A DNA stretch of 64,000 nt, taken from assembly GCF_002285415.1 (NCBI RefSeq), contig NZ_NSBU01000005.1:182285-246284 (forward strand), in the 5' to 3' direction. A program made the position numbers and the translations under genes. The first letter of the stretch is position 1. Each line of letters begins with the position of its first letter. The DNA comes from Actibacterium pelagium. GTDB taxonomy: Bacteria > Pseudomonadota > Alphaproteobacteria > Rhodobacterales > Rhodobacteraceae. Below the pieces are notes generated by a model. The model saw nothing but the letters and a program-made list of their open reading frames with translations, was not told where the DNA came from and did not search any database. Shown piece after piece: positions 9,195 through 17,764 of the stretch.

Positions 9195-9926
9195 TCAGAG
9201 TTCGTCTACAGTGCGCGGGAAGATCGACTGGAAGCCTTCAGCGTACTGGCAGTCGCGACCGCCCGACATACCGCCCGAGTTTCGCTTGAAGTGGTTCGCA
9301 CGCTGTTGTGCGACCCGTGTATAGTAGTCCCAAAGATGAACTTGACCGTTCATACACTCCATCGCCGCGCGCTTCTTGTCCCAAACAGGCGTGATGTCGA
9401 GGAACGTGTCAGGCTTCCAGCCCATCTGTTCTGTCTGATGCGGTTCAAACAGGTAAAGCTGCGGGGCCCCCAACACCTTTTCGCCGGGATTGTGCCCCCA
9501 GGCCTGCGCGATCATCCGGCATTCCAGCGCGATCTGCGTCATGTACATGTGGTCGGTGTTGTAGGGGTCGTACTGCGAATGGCTCATCATAAAGTTGGGC
9601 TGAACCTTACGGATCAGGTCAACAAGTTTGAACTTGTCGTCCTTTTCCAGCTGCAGCGGATAGTCGCCAAGATCAAAGCATTCCAACTGATGCGCACCCA
9701 GAGCTTCTGCAGCGGCTTCGGCTTCGCCCCGGCGGATATCTTTCACCTCTTGCAGCGACTTCCCTTCTTTCCAAAGGCGTGCGCTTTCTCCGCGTTCGCC
9801 GAATGACAGGCAGGCAACCGTCACGTCATAGCCAAGCTCTGCATGCAGGGCGATTGCACCACCGCACCGCCAGACAAAGTCAGCGGCATGGGCAGAGATG
9901 ATGAGGGCTGTTTTCTGTTCTGTCAT
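9195..9926 (-). CDS. galB: PIG-L family hydrolase, likely 4-oxalomesaconate hydratase
   Basis: 243 residues of the PIG-L/LmbE zinc deacetylase-like fold. The metal-binding AHxxD motif is seen as SAHAADFVWRCGGAIALHAE near residue 10, with MMSHSQYDPYNTDH further on. GalB of Pseudomonas putida belongs to this same fold and hydrates 4-oxalomesaconate to 4-carboxy-4-hydroxy-2-oxoadipate, the substrate of the next gene. The ATG at 9926 follows AAGGAC. It is the promoter-proximal gene of the galB-galC-galD operon and diverges from the dehydrogenase-regulator pair. A general amidohydrolase is the alternative, but the context favours GalB. Confidence 0.8.
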   Translation of the reverse strand: MTEQKTALIISAHAADFVWRCGGAIALHAELGYDVTVACLSFGERGESARLWKEGKSLQEVKDIRRGEAEAAAEALGAHQLECFDLGDYPLQLEKDDKFKLVDLIRKVQPNFMMSHSQYDPYNTDHMYMTQIALECRMIAQAWGHNPGEKVLGAPQLYLFEPHQTEQMGWKPDTFLDITPVWDKKRAAMECMNGQVHLWDYYTRVAQQRANHFKRNSGGMSGGRDCQYAEGFQSIFPRTVDEL

Positions 9927-10054
9927 GACAGGCGTCCTTTTTCGAAGTTGCAGGCATCTTCTCACTTCTCAGCCTCATATGGCAAATTTGAACCACGTCT
10001 TGCTGCATAAGTTAAAGCTATAGCTAGTGGATTTTTCTTCGCAGTTCTGTCAGG

Positions 10055-10966
10055 GTGGAAGCGTGGCGATCCAAGGTTGAGAAATTGGTTAAGATATCCC
10101 CCACCCATGTGACGTTCATCGGCTTCGGAGAAGCAGCCCAAGCTATTTTGTCTGGGTGGGGCAGGGATCGACCTGCCAGCATAGTTGCCTTTGATGTAAA
10201 GACGGACCAACCCGCCTCTCGGGTGGCAAAATTGGCTGATTATCACGCGCATGACGTCGCTGACGGTCAAACCGCAGCAGATGCGGTTACAAGCGCAACG
10301 ATGGTTTTCAGTGTGGTTACGGCGGATCAAGCGCTGGCTGCGGCAAAAGCCGCGGTGCCGGGGATGCGATCTGGGACCATCTGGCTGGATTGCAATTCCT
10401 GCGCGCCGGAAACCAAGCGACAGGCGGCTCAGGTGATCACGGCTGCTGGTGGCCACTATGTGGATGTCGCCGTTATGGCCCCGGTTCATCCTAAGCTGCA
10501 CCGGGTTCCGATGCTGCTTGCCGGGCCCGATGCCGATCACGCAGCAGAGATTTTGAAAGCCCTTGATATGTGCCCCAAAGTGGCCGGGCCCGAAGTCGGG
10601 CATGCGTCATCAATCAAGATGATACGCTCGGTCATGATCAAAGGCATGGAAGCTTTGTCTGCCGAATGCCTTCTGGCCGCTCGTAAAGCAGGGGTGGAGG
10701 ATGAGGTCATCGCTTCGCTGAACGCGTCGAACCCTGAAATCGATTGGCGGACCAAGGGTGCCTATAACCTAGAGCGAATGATGGTGCACGGAGAGCGGCG
10801 CGCCGCAGAAATGCGCGAGGTTGCCAAAACGGTCGCAGAGCTAGGCTTGCCGGACAGGCTGTCCCGGGAAACTGCGGTTTGGCAGGATGAGATTGCTGCC
10901 CTTGATGTTGATCCCGAAGAAGACAGCCTTGTTGATCGACTGGACAGGATTTTGGGGGCCATGTGA
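10055..10966 (+). CDS. NAD(P)-dependent dehydrogenase of the 6-phosphogluconate dehydrogenase type (DUF1932)
   Basis: 303 residues. A Rossmann motif, VTFIGFGEAAQAILSGW, lies near the N-terminus, and the C-terminal helical part GHASSIKMIRSVMIKGMEAL carries the conserved lysine region of the beta-hydroxyacid dehydrogenase family. Start choice is uncertain: GTG at 10055 is used here, with TTG at 10085 and GTG at 10109 as alternatives, since homologues often begin just before the Rossmann strand. Its stop overlaps the start of the LysR gene by 4 bases (GTGA). Divergence from galBCD suggests that it oxidises or reduces an intermediate of that aromatic pathway, but no specific reaction can be assigned. 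Confidence 0.75.
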   Translation: MEAWRSKVEKLVKISPTHVTFIGFGEAAQAILSGWGRDRPASIVAFDVKTDQPASRVAKLADYHAHDVADGQTAADAVTSATMVFSVVTADQALAAAKAAVPGMRSGTIWLDCNSCAPETKRQAAQVITAAGGHYVDVAVMAPVHPKLHRVPMLLAGPDADHAAEILKALDMCPKVAGPEVGHASSIKMIRSVMIKGMEALSAECLLAARKAGVEDEVIASLNASNPEIDWRTKGAYNLERMMVHGERRAAEMREVAKTVAELGLPDRLSRETAVWQDEIAALDVDPEEDSLVDRLDRILGAM

Positions 10967-12132
10967 CCTCGCAGAACCTTCGACATTTCCGGGTTTTCCT
11001 TGCGGTCGCCCGAACCTCTTCCTTGACGCAGGCTGCGGAGCTGAGCTTTGTGTCCCAGCCCGCCGTCACCCAAGCGATTGAAAAACTGGAACGAGAAGCC
11101 GCAGGGCCTTTGTTCGAGCGAACGCCCCAAGGGTTCTTTTTGACAGAGCGCGGAAAGGTTCTTGAGTTTCGGATCAGACGGGCGTTTCTCCGTCTGGATG
11201 CCGCGATGGAAGACATTTCCTCGCGGTTAAAGATGACGGCGACATGGGCACAGCTGAAGGCGCTGATTTCTGTCGCTGAAACTCAGAATTTCACTCTGGC
11301 GGCGCGCCGACTGGGTTTGGCCCAACCCACCATCCACCGCGCTGTCGGCAGGATAGAGGCCGAAGCGGCGACAGACCTGTTCCAGCGATCCGCGTTTGGA
11401 TTGGTTGCGACGCGCCAGTGCCGCGAACTCGCACAGGCCGCGCGTCTGGCCTTTGCAGAGATAGATCAGGCGCAGGCCGATCTGGCCGAGTTTGAAGGGC
11501 GCGAAGCTGGTAACATCGTGGTGGGTGCGCTGCCTCTGTCACGGTCTGCCATCCTGCCGGATGCGCTGATCAGGTATCGGGAGCAACGCCCGAACCAGCT
11601 CCTCACGATTATCGACGGGCTTTACGATGATCTGCTGAATGGCGTGCGGACGGGCGAGGTGGATTTCATGATCGGTGCTTTGCGTGACCCGATTCCAATC
11701 GGCGACATCGTGCAAGAAGAGCTGTTTCTTGATCGCATGTCTGTTCTTGTGCGCCCCGACCACCCTTTGCATGTCTCGGGCAACACGACGGCAGAGAGAC
11801 TGTCCAAGAGCTCTTGGGTGGTTCCCAGAGCCGGCACCCCGGCGCGTGCGCAATTCGACAGTTACTTTTGGGGACAGGGTATCGAGCCGCCCGATAGCAT
11901 AATCGAATGTGGTTCAGTTCTGTTGATGCGAGAGCTTCTGCAAGGCAGTGATATGCTTGGCTGTATCTCCGAAAGGCAAGCGCAGGCCGAAGTCGACAAA
12001 GGGCTGTTGGCCAAGATCGACGTTGGCGTCGACTTCGGTGGGCGACCGATCGGACTTACCTATCGAAAAGACTGGGTTCCGACGAAAGGTCAGAACCTTT
12101 TGTTAGAACTGATTAGAGGGGCTGCGGGCTGA
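10963..12132 (+). CDS. LysR-type regulator with two tandem HTH domains
   Basis: 389 residues, about 80-90 longer than a normal LysR protein. Residues 6-65 form one LysR HTH (FLAVARTSSLTQAAELSFVS, then QPAVTQAIEKLE). Residues about 96-155 form a second one (LISVAETQNFTLAARRLGLA, then QPTIHRAVGRIE). The effector-binding domain runs from about 183 to the end. It starts at GTG, coupled to the dehydrogenase gene. From its position it probably senses an aromatic intermediate and controls the divergent galBCD operon from the 128-bp gap at 9927-10054. That role is inferred. The double HTH is unusual and both copies look intact. Confidence 0.88.
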   Translation: MTSQNLRHFRVFLAVARTSSLTQAAELSFVSQPAVTQAIEKLEREAAGPLFERTPQGFFLTERGKVLEFRIRRAFLRLDAAMEDISSRLKMTATWAQLKALISVAETQNFTLAARRLGLAQPTIHRAVGRIEAEAATDLFQRSAFGLVATRQCRELAQAARLAFAEIDQAQADLAEFEGREAGNIVVGALPLSRSAILPDALIRYREQRPNQLLTIIDGLYDDLLNGVRTGEVDFMIGALRDPIPIGDIVQEELFLDRMSVLVRPDHPLHVSGNTTAERLSKSSWVVPRAGTPARAQFDSYFWGQGIEPPDSIIECGSVLLMRELLQGSDMLGCISERQAQAEVDKGLLAKIDVGVDFGGRPIGLTYRKDWVPTKGQNLLLELIRGAAG

Positions 12133-12297
12133 TCAGGTCTTTGTCGGCCGGTGAGAACCTTGTATCACCTTTACGACAATGTCCCATTGGTTCTGGAATG
12201 CCCCACGATTTCAGGCATTCAAAGCATTGGCGAAGATGGAAGGGTAAATCGCAGGCCCGACAGTGAATGCCGGCGCAAATGCGATTTGGAATATGCG

Positions 12298-12334
12298 AAA
12301 CGCCGGGACAGCAGTCTGCCCCGGCGTTTGAATT
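12298..12334. terminator. Strong hairpin between the LysR gene and scoB
   Basis: AAACGCCGGG and CCCGGCGTTT form a perfect 10-bp stem around a 12-base loop. On the plus strand GAATTTTT follows, so it can end transcription from the LysR gene. It also lies 6 bases beyond the minus-strand scoB stop and probably serves both directions. Confidence 0.7.
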
Positions 12335-12335
12335 T

Positions 12336-12962
12336 TTAATCGACGATGGTACCGGCGGTAGAGGCGCGCATCTCGTCCTCGGTTACGCCGTCAGCCAGCT
12401 CGACGATCTTCAGGCCGCCGTCGACGACGTCCAGAACACCCAAGTTGGTGATGATGCGGTCTACGACACCCCGGCCGGTTAGCGGCAGGGTGCATTCTTT
12501 CAGAACCTTCGAGTCACCGTGCTTGTTGGTGTGGTCCATCACGACGATCACGCGGCCAACGCCGGCCACCAGATCCATCGCACCACCCATACCTTTGACC
12601 AGCTTGCCCGGGATCATCCAGTTCGCAAGGTCGCCGTTCTCGGCCACTTCCATCGCGCCTAGGATCGCGGCTGCGATCTTGCCGCCGCGGATCATGCCGA
12701 ACGAGGTGGCACTGTCAAAGTAAGAGGTACGCGACAGTTCGGTGATGGTCTGTTTGCCTGCGTTGATCAGGTCAGGGTCTTCATCACCCTCGAACGGGAA
12801 GGGACCCATGCCCAGCATGCCGTTTTCCGACTGCAGGGTGATGTCCTTGTCGCCCACGTAGTTGGCCACCAGCGTCGGAATACCGATGCCGAGGTTCACA
12901 TACATCCCGTCTTCAAGTTCCTCTGCCGCACGCGCGGCCATTTGATTGCGATCCCAGGGCAT
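12336..12962 (-). CDS. scoB: 3-oxoacid CoA-transferase subunit B
   Basis: 208 residues, the usual length for the beta subunit. LQSENGMLGMGPFPF holds the catalytic SENG glutamate that forms the enzyme-CoA thioester, and NLGIGIPTLVANYV is the family's glycine loop. With subunit A it transfers CoA from succinyl-CoA to acetoacetate, feeding acetoacetate (for example from 3-hydroxybutyrate released by PHB breakdown) into acetoacetyl-CoA. The start overlaps the stop of subunit A by one base (TAATG), which implies translational coupling and a 1:1 complex. Confidence 0.95.
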   Translation of the reverse strand: MPWDRNQMAARAAEELEDGMYVNLGIGIPTLVANYVGDKDITLQSENGMLGMGPFPFEGDEDPDLINAGKQTITELSRTSYFDSATSFGMIRGGKIAAAILGAMEVAENGDLANWMIPGKLVKGMGGAMDLVAGVGRVIVVMDHTNKHGDSKVLKECTLPLTGRGVVDRIITNLGVLDVVDGGLKIVELADGVTEDEMRASTAGTIVD

Positions 12963-13666
12963 TATGCTTCCTCCCGCTTGCGTACGGTGCGCTGTTCGAT
13001 GCGTTTCTCGTGATCACCCTGGATCAGGCGGTGCACATAGATGCCCGGCAGGTGGATGTGGTCAGGGTCAAGCGAACCACGGGGGACGATTTCTTCGACC
13101 TCCATGATGCAGACCTTGCCGCACATGGCCGCCGGCGGGTTGAAGTTGCGCGCCGTCTTGCGGAAGATCGCGTTGCCGGTGTCGTCAGCTTTCCACGCTT
13201 TGACGATCGAGATGTCCGCGAAGATACCTTCTTCGAGGATATACTCTTCACCGTTGAACATCTTGGATTCTTTGCCGTCAGCAATCACCGTGCCGACACC
13301 GGTTTTTGTGTAGAAGCCCGGAATGCCGTGGCCACCGGCGCGCATGCGCTCGGCCAGCGTGCCTTGTGGGTTGAATTCCAGCTCCAGCTCGCCCGACAGG
13401 TACTGGCGCATGAATTCTGCGTTTTCACCCACGTAGGACGACATCATTTTCTTGATTTGCTTGGTGTCCAGCAGCTTGCCCAGACCGAAGCCGTCAACAC
13501 CGCAGTTGTTCGAAGCGACGGTGATGTCCTTCACGCCGCTTTCGACGATGGCGTCGATCAGCAGTTCCGGAATGCCGCAGAGGCCAAAGCCACCGGCGGC
13601 GATGAACATGTCGTCGTGCAAAAGGCCGTCGAGCGCCTCTTTTGCAGAGCCGTAAATCTTATTCAT
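12962..13666 (-). CDS. scoA: 3-oxoacid CoA-transferase subunit A
   Basis: 234 residues of the alpha subunit. [18 protein letters not shown] is the conserved CoA-binding loop and [15 protein letters not shown] follows as expected; the C-terminus [22 protein letters not shown] is typical for scoA. ATG at 13666 follows CCGAGGGGGACC. It is first in the scoAB operon. The upstream region holds TTGACT as a plausible -35 element (13716-13721, minus strand) and a PhaR-type palindrome in the spacer, so the operon may respond to polyhydroxybutyrate status. Confidence 0.95.
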   Translation of the reverse strand: MNKIYGSAKEALDGLLHDDMFIAAGGFGLCGIPELLIDAIVESGVKDITVASNNCGVDGFGLGKLLDTKQIKKMMSSYVGENAEFMRQYLSGELELEFNPQGTLAERMRAGGHGIPGFYTKTGVGTVIADGKESKMFNGEEYILEEGIFADISIVKAWKADDTGNAIFRKTARNFNPPAAMCGKVCIMEVEEIVPRGSLDPDHIHLPGIYVHRLIQGDHEKRIEQRTVRKREEA

Positions 13667-13692
13667 AGGTCCCCCTCGGTTCGTTTCACGTC

Positions 13693-13708
13693 TTTGTTGC
13701 GCTGCAGA
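13693..13708 (-). promoter_or_regulatory. Candidate PhaR operator in the scoAB promoter
   Basis: On the minus strand this reads TCTGCAGCGCAACAAA, with core CTGC-AGC-GCAA. The identical 16 bases occur upstream of phaR at 35586-35601. The core lies between a TTGACT hexamer (13721-13716) and a weak -10-like AACAAA (13698-13693), 30 bases before the scoA start codon. PhaR of Paracoccus and Rhodobacter is known to bind CTGC-N3/4-GCAG-type sites. Binding here is inferred. Confidence 0.5.
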
Positions 13709-13810
13709 AAGATAAAGTCAAACCCTTCATGTATGAGAATTTGAGCAAGAATCATGCCAAAACTGCAACTGAGCGCAGTCGCCCCGAAATTCTATCGGGA
13801 CGACAAGCCG

Positions 13811-16468
13811 CTATTTCTTCTTCGCACTGGTTTTTCTGGCAGTCTTCTTTTTGGTGCCTTTCTTGGCAGCCTTTTCTTCAATCAGCTTAACCGCCATCTC
13901 CATGGTCACATCCGCAGGCTCCACGTCTTTGGGAAGTGTCGCGTTGACCTTCTCCCATTTGACATAGGGGCCGTAACGACCATCCATGATGTTGACGGCG
14001 CCGCCGCTTTCCGGGTGTTCGCCCAGTTCTTTAAGCGCCTTGGCAGCCGCACGTCGGCCGCGGCCCGGGTTGGCGCGCTTCTCTGCCAGCAGTTCCACGG
14101 CGCGGTTCATGCCGATCTCGAAAACATCCGCCGGGTCTTTCAGGTTCGCATAAACCGGTTTTGCCTCATCGGGCAGCTGGTGCATGACATATGGGCCATA
14201 ACGCCCAAAGTTAGCTGACATCATGCCGCCTTCGGGGTGCTCACCGATCTCGCGGGGCAGGGACAGAAGCGTGATCGCCTTATCGAGGTCCATATCCTGC
14301 GGTTCCCACCCTTTGGGCAGGGATGCGCGCGGGGGTTTTTTGACATCTTCTGTCGGCTCGCCCTTCTGGACATAGGGGCCAAAGCGGCCCATGCGCAGGG
14401 TGATCTCATCCTCGCCGTCATGGCCCAGTACCTTGCCGTCCAGTTCCGCATTCGGGTCGTCGCCATTGGGCGCCGACAACGGGCGGGTGTAGCGGCATTC
14501 GGGGTAATTGTTGCACCCGATAAACGCGCCGCCAGACCGGGCGGTCTTCAGGTTCAGGCGGCCTTCGCCACACTTCGGGCAGACGCGCGGGTCCGACCCG
14601 TCCGCGTTCGGCGGGAAGATATGCGGTGCGAGGACCTCGTTAATCTTCTCAAGCACCTCGGTGATGCGCAGTTCGGATGTCTCGGCGATGGCGGCTGTGA
14701 AGTCTTTCCAGAACCGGCTGAGAACTTCGATATAATCCGCTTCACCGGCAGAAACGTCATCCAGCTCGCTTTCAAGGTTCGCTGTGAATTCGTACCCCAC
14801 GTAGCGGCGGAAGTAGTTGGTCAGGAACGCTGTAACCAGACGCCCCTTGTCCTCGGGGAACAGACGGTTCTGTTCTTTACGAACGTATTCGCGGTCCTGA
14901 ATGGTCGTCACGATCGAGGCATAGGTCGACGGACGGCCGATCCCCAGCTCTTCCATACGCTTAACCAGAGTCGCCTCGGTATAGCGGGGTGGGGGCTGCG
15001 TGTGGTGCTGCAATGCCAGAACGGCGGCATCGCCCGACAGGACGGCGGCGGCGTCGGTCTGCATCGCGTCGGATTCGACCACGTCTTCCTTGCCGGTGGC
15101 CTTGGTGAATTGCGCCGACAGGCCGCCAGCGGCGAACTTCGCGGGTTCCCCTTCCATGATCTGGGGCAGGCGGGCGTCATCATCGTCGGTCGAGACGTCG
15201 TCGCGGCCCTCTTCATAGATCTTAAGGAAGCCATCAAACTTCACGACCTGACCGGTGGCGCGCAGGGCGACTTGATCATCGGCGCTGACGATATCGACCG
15301 TGGTGCGTTCCAAACGGGCGGCCGCCATCTGGCTGGCCAAGGTCCGCTTCCAGATCAGATCATAAAGCTTGCGCTGATCCGCGTCGGTCACCTTCAGGCT
15401 TTTGGCGTCGCGGGTCATATCGGTCGGGCGAATACATTCGTGCGCTTCCTGCGCGTTCTTCGCCTTGTTCTTATAGACGCGCGGGCTGGAGGGCACATAG
15501 TCCGCACCATAGCGATCCCCGATCGCCTCGCGTGCGGCGGTCACGGCCTCGGGCGCCATGTCGATGCCGTCGGTCCGCATGTAGGTGATGTATCCGGCCT
15601 CATACAGGCGTTGCGCCAACTGCATGGTCTGGCGTGCGCCATAGCCGAACTTGCGGCTGGCTTCCTGCTGCAGGGTCGAGGTCATGAACGGCGCCGACGG
15701 GTTCCGCGAGCCCGGTTTCGCCTCGACCTTGCCGATAGTCAGCTCGCGCGAACGGACGGCCTGAACCGCCAGCTCTGCCGAGGTGGCGTTTTCAAGGTCG
15801 TACTTTTCCAGCTTTTTGCCGGCCAAAGTGGTCAGTCGCGCTTCGAACGTTTTGCCGCGAGGGGTTTCCAGCAGGGCTTTGACCGACCAGTATTCACGAG
15901 GTTTGAACGCCTCGATCTCCATCTCACGTTCTACGATCAGACGCAGGCAGACAGACTGCACACGGCCCGCAGATTTCGCGCCGGGCAGTTTGCGCCACAG
16001 GACCGGCGACAGGTTGAAGCCTACCAGATAGTCCAGCGCGCGGCGCGCCAGATAGGCGTGCACCAGCGCGTCATCGACCTGACGCGGGTTCTTCATCGCC
16101 TCGGTTACGGCGGACTTGGTGATCGCGTTGAACACCACGCGGCTGACCGGCGTGTCTTTCTTGATCGCCCGACGCTTGCGCAGGGCCTCTTCAAGGTGCC
16201 AGCTGATCGCCTCTCCTTCGCGATCGGGGTCGGTCGCGAGGATCAGTTCGTTATCTTCTTTCAGCGCGTCGGCAATGGCTTTGACATGCTTGCGACTGTC
16301 GTTCGCGACCTCCCAAGTCATGTCGAAATTGTTCTCTGTGTCGACAGAGCCGTCTTTCGGAGGCAGGTCACGGACGTGCCCGTAAGAGGCCAGAACCGTG
16401 TAGTCAGAGCCGAGATATTTGTTAATTGTCTTGGCTTTAGCCGGAGACTCGACAACGACGACGGGCAT
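13811..16468 (-). CDS. topA: DNA topoisomerase I
   Basis: 885 residues. The Toprim domain begins at residue 2 (VVVESPAKAKTINKYLG), with the acidic cluster in LATDPDREGEAISWHLEEAL. The active-site tyrosine lies in EAGYITYMRTDGIDM. A zinc-finger region (CPKCGEGRLNL, then CNNYPECRYTRPL) and three GRxGPYV C-terminal repeats (GRFGPYVQKGE, GRYGPYVMHQL, GRYGPYVKWEK) follow, then a lysine-rich tail. It relaxes negative supercoils. The ATG at 16468 follows AAGGA; an upstream in-frame start is not supported. dprA lies just upstream on the same strand, an order common in alphaproteobacteria. Confidence 0.97.
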   Translation of the reverse strand: MPVVVVESPAKAKTINKYLGSDYTVLASYGHVRDLPPKDGSVDTENNFDMTWEVANDSRKHVKAIADALKEDNELILATDPDREGEAISWHLEEALRKRRAIKKDTPVSRVVFNAITKSAVTEAMKNPRQVDDALVHAYLARRALDYLVGFNLSPVLWRKLPGAKSAGRVQSVCLRLIVEREMEIEAFKPREYWSVKALLETPRGKTFEARLTTLAGKKLEKYDLENATSAELAVQAVRSRELTIGKVEAKPGSRNPSAPFMTSTLQQEASRKFGYGARQTMQLAQRLYEAGYITYMRTDGIDMAPEAVTAAREAIGDRYGADYVPSSPRVYKNKAKNAQEAHECIRPTDMTRDAKSLKVTDADQRKLYDLIWKRTLASQMAAARLERTTVDIVSADDQVALRATGQVVKFDGFLKIYEEGRDDVSTDDDDARLPQIMEGEPAKFAAGGLSAQFTKATGKEDVVESDAMQTDAAAVLSGDAAVLALQHHTQPPPRYTEATLVKRMEELGIGRPSTYASIVTTIQDREYVRKEQNRLFPEDKGRLVTAFLTNYFRRYVGYEFTANLESELDDVSAGEADYIEVLSRFWKDFTAAIAETSELRITEVLEKINEVLAPHIFPPNADGSDPRVCPKCGEGRLNLKTARSGGAFIGCNNYPECRYTRPLSAPNGDDPNAELDGKVLGHDGEDEITLRMGRFGPYVQKGEPTEDVKKPPRASLPKGWEPQDMDLDKAITLLSLPREIGEHPEGGMMSANFGRYGPYVMHQLPDEAKPVYANLKDPADVFEIGMNRAVELLAEKRANPGRGRRAAAKALKELGEHPESGGAVNIMDGRYGPYVKWEKVNATLPKDVEPADVTMEMAVKLIEEKAAKKGTKKKTARKTSAKKK

Positions 16469-16555
16469 GAAAATCCTTTCGACTCGGGCAAATGCGCTAT
16501 GGCGCGGCAAGATGTGGGGGTTCGGTAAGGATTGTCAATGCGGGGAATTCGCGAA

Positions 16556-17665
16556 TTACGCGATTGCCAAAAGTCCGCCTGCCTGCCGGATGATTTTTCC
16601 GTCCAGCTCTAATGACAGCAATGCGGCCGAAACGGCAGGTGCAGGATGGTTCAAGTCGCGGATCAACTGATCCTCGGCCATTGGGGATGGACCAAGTTGC
16701 TTAAGTATGCGTTGGTGTAATCCTCCCTCGGGCAGGGTAGGGAGAACGGGTGTTTCTGGCTGGTCCAGTGGCAGCGTTGTTGTCTCGAGGGCAAGGACAA
16801 CGTCCTCAGGACCACGAACAAGTGTCGCCCCATCGCGGATCAGAATGTTACAGCCTGACGCTCGACCGTCGAACGGATGGCCGGGGACAGCTAGAACCTC
16901 TCGTCCTTGATCGAGCGCATTACGGGCTGTGATCAGGCTGCCGGATCGCGCGGCGGCTTCAACCACCACAACGGCGCGCGACAGGCCCGAGATGATCCGG
17001 TTTCGTGCAGGGAAGTGACGGGCTTGCGGTGTGATCCCGGGCGGCGACTCTGTCAGGATCAATCCGCGCTCCTGAATGTCAGCAAATAGGGTTTGGTTCT
17101 CTGCCGGATAGCAGATGTCGATGCCACCCGCGATCACGGCGACCGTTCCGTGGGGCAAAGCTGCCATATGGGCGACAGTGTCGATCCCGCGCGCCAAACC
17201 AGACACGGTCACGAACCCGGCTTCCGCCAGCCCATCGGCCAATCGCCTTGCCATACGCGTTCCCAAAGAGGACGCATTGCGTGCACCAACCAAAGACACT
17301 TTCGGTTTGTGCAGCAGGTCCAAATCGCCCTTGGCCCATAGCATCGGCGGTGCATCGGGCAATTCGCGCAGCAATTCGGGATATCGCGGATCAAGAACCG
17401 ATATCGGCGTTGCACCAAATTCGCGGCCTCGTGCCAGTTCGGTCTGCGCGGCCTCGACCGAGAAGACCCTGTACCCTTTCACACCCGCTTCTCGTGCGAT
17501 TTCAGGCAGCGCCTCTAGCGCCGCTTCGACCGATCCGTGTTCTGCCAGAAGGCGGTGAAATGTCGTTGGCCCCACCCGGCGAGACCGGATGAGGCGGAGC
17601 AACAAAATCAGGCAATCTTCCTGCGTGGGTGGTGCGAGGGTGTGGGGGGAAGGTCTCTGATTCAA
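16556..17665 (-). CDS. dprA: DNA-processing protein DprA
   Basis: 369 residues. The Rossmann-fold core has SLVGARNASSLGTRMARRLADGL, SGLARGIDTVAHMAAL and PARNRIISGLSRAVVVVEA, which are the hallmarks of DprA/Smf. An N-terminal SAM-like region (about 20-60) and a C-terminal winged-helix-like DprA-type domain (about 310-369) complete it. It binds incoming single-stranded DNA and loads RecA during transformation. No in-frame ATG lies near the expected start; TTG at 17665 with GGAG ten bases upstream is used. The gene is between tldD and topA on the same strand. Confidence 0.93.
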   Translation of the reverse strand: MNQRPSPHTLAPPTQEDCLILLLRLIRSRRVGPTTFHRLLAEHGSVEAALEALPEIAREAGVKGYRVFSVEAAQTELARGREFGATPISVLDPRYPELLRELPDAPPMLWAKGDLDLLHKPKVSLVGARNASSLGTRMARRLADGLAEAGFVTVSGLARGIDTVAHMAALPHGTVAVIAGGIDICYPAENQTLFADIQERGLILTESPPGITPQARHFPARNRIISGLSRAVVVVEAAARSGSLITARNALDQGREVLAVPGHPFDGRASGCNILIRDGATLVRGPEDVVLALETTTLPLDQPETPVLPTLPEGGLHQRILKQLGPSPMAEDQLIRDLNHPAPAVSAALLSLELDGKIIRQAGGLLAIA

Positions 17666-17764
17666 AGGCTCGCTGCTCCGCTCATCCGTGGGTCAACGAT
17701 GAGCGAGTCGTGGTTAACGACCAATGAACGAAGCAGATTTATTTCAAAATCGTTGGACCTGCGG

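Noticed and set aside
12151..12339. A 62-codon frame after the LysR gene
   Set aside because: It has no ribosome binding site and runs through the strong terminator hairpin at 12298-12329.
14237..16528. A 763-codon open frame on the plus strand opposite topA
   Set aside because: It is a mirror of topA in high-GC DNA. Its translation has no recognisable motifs, while the minus strand encodes a complete topoisomerase I.
17679..17705. Inverted repeat CGCTCATC/GATGAGCG after tldD
   Set aside because: The 8-bp stem has an 11-base loop and no T run on the minus strand, so a terminator call is not well supported.
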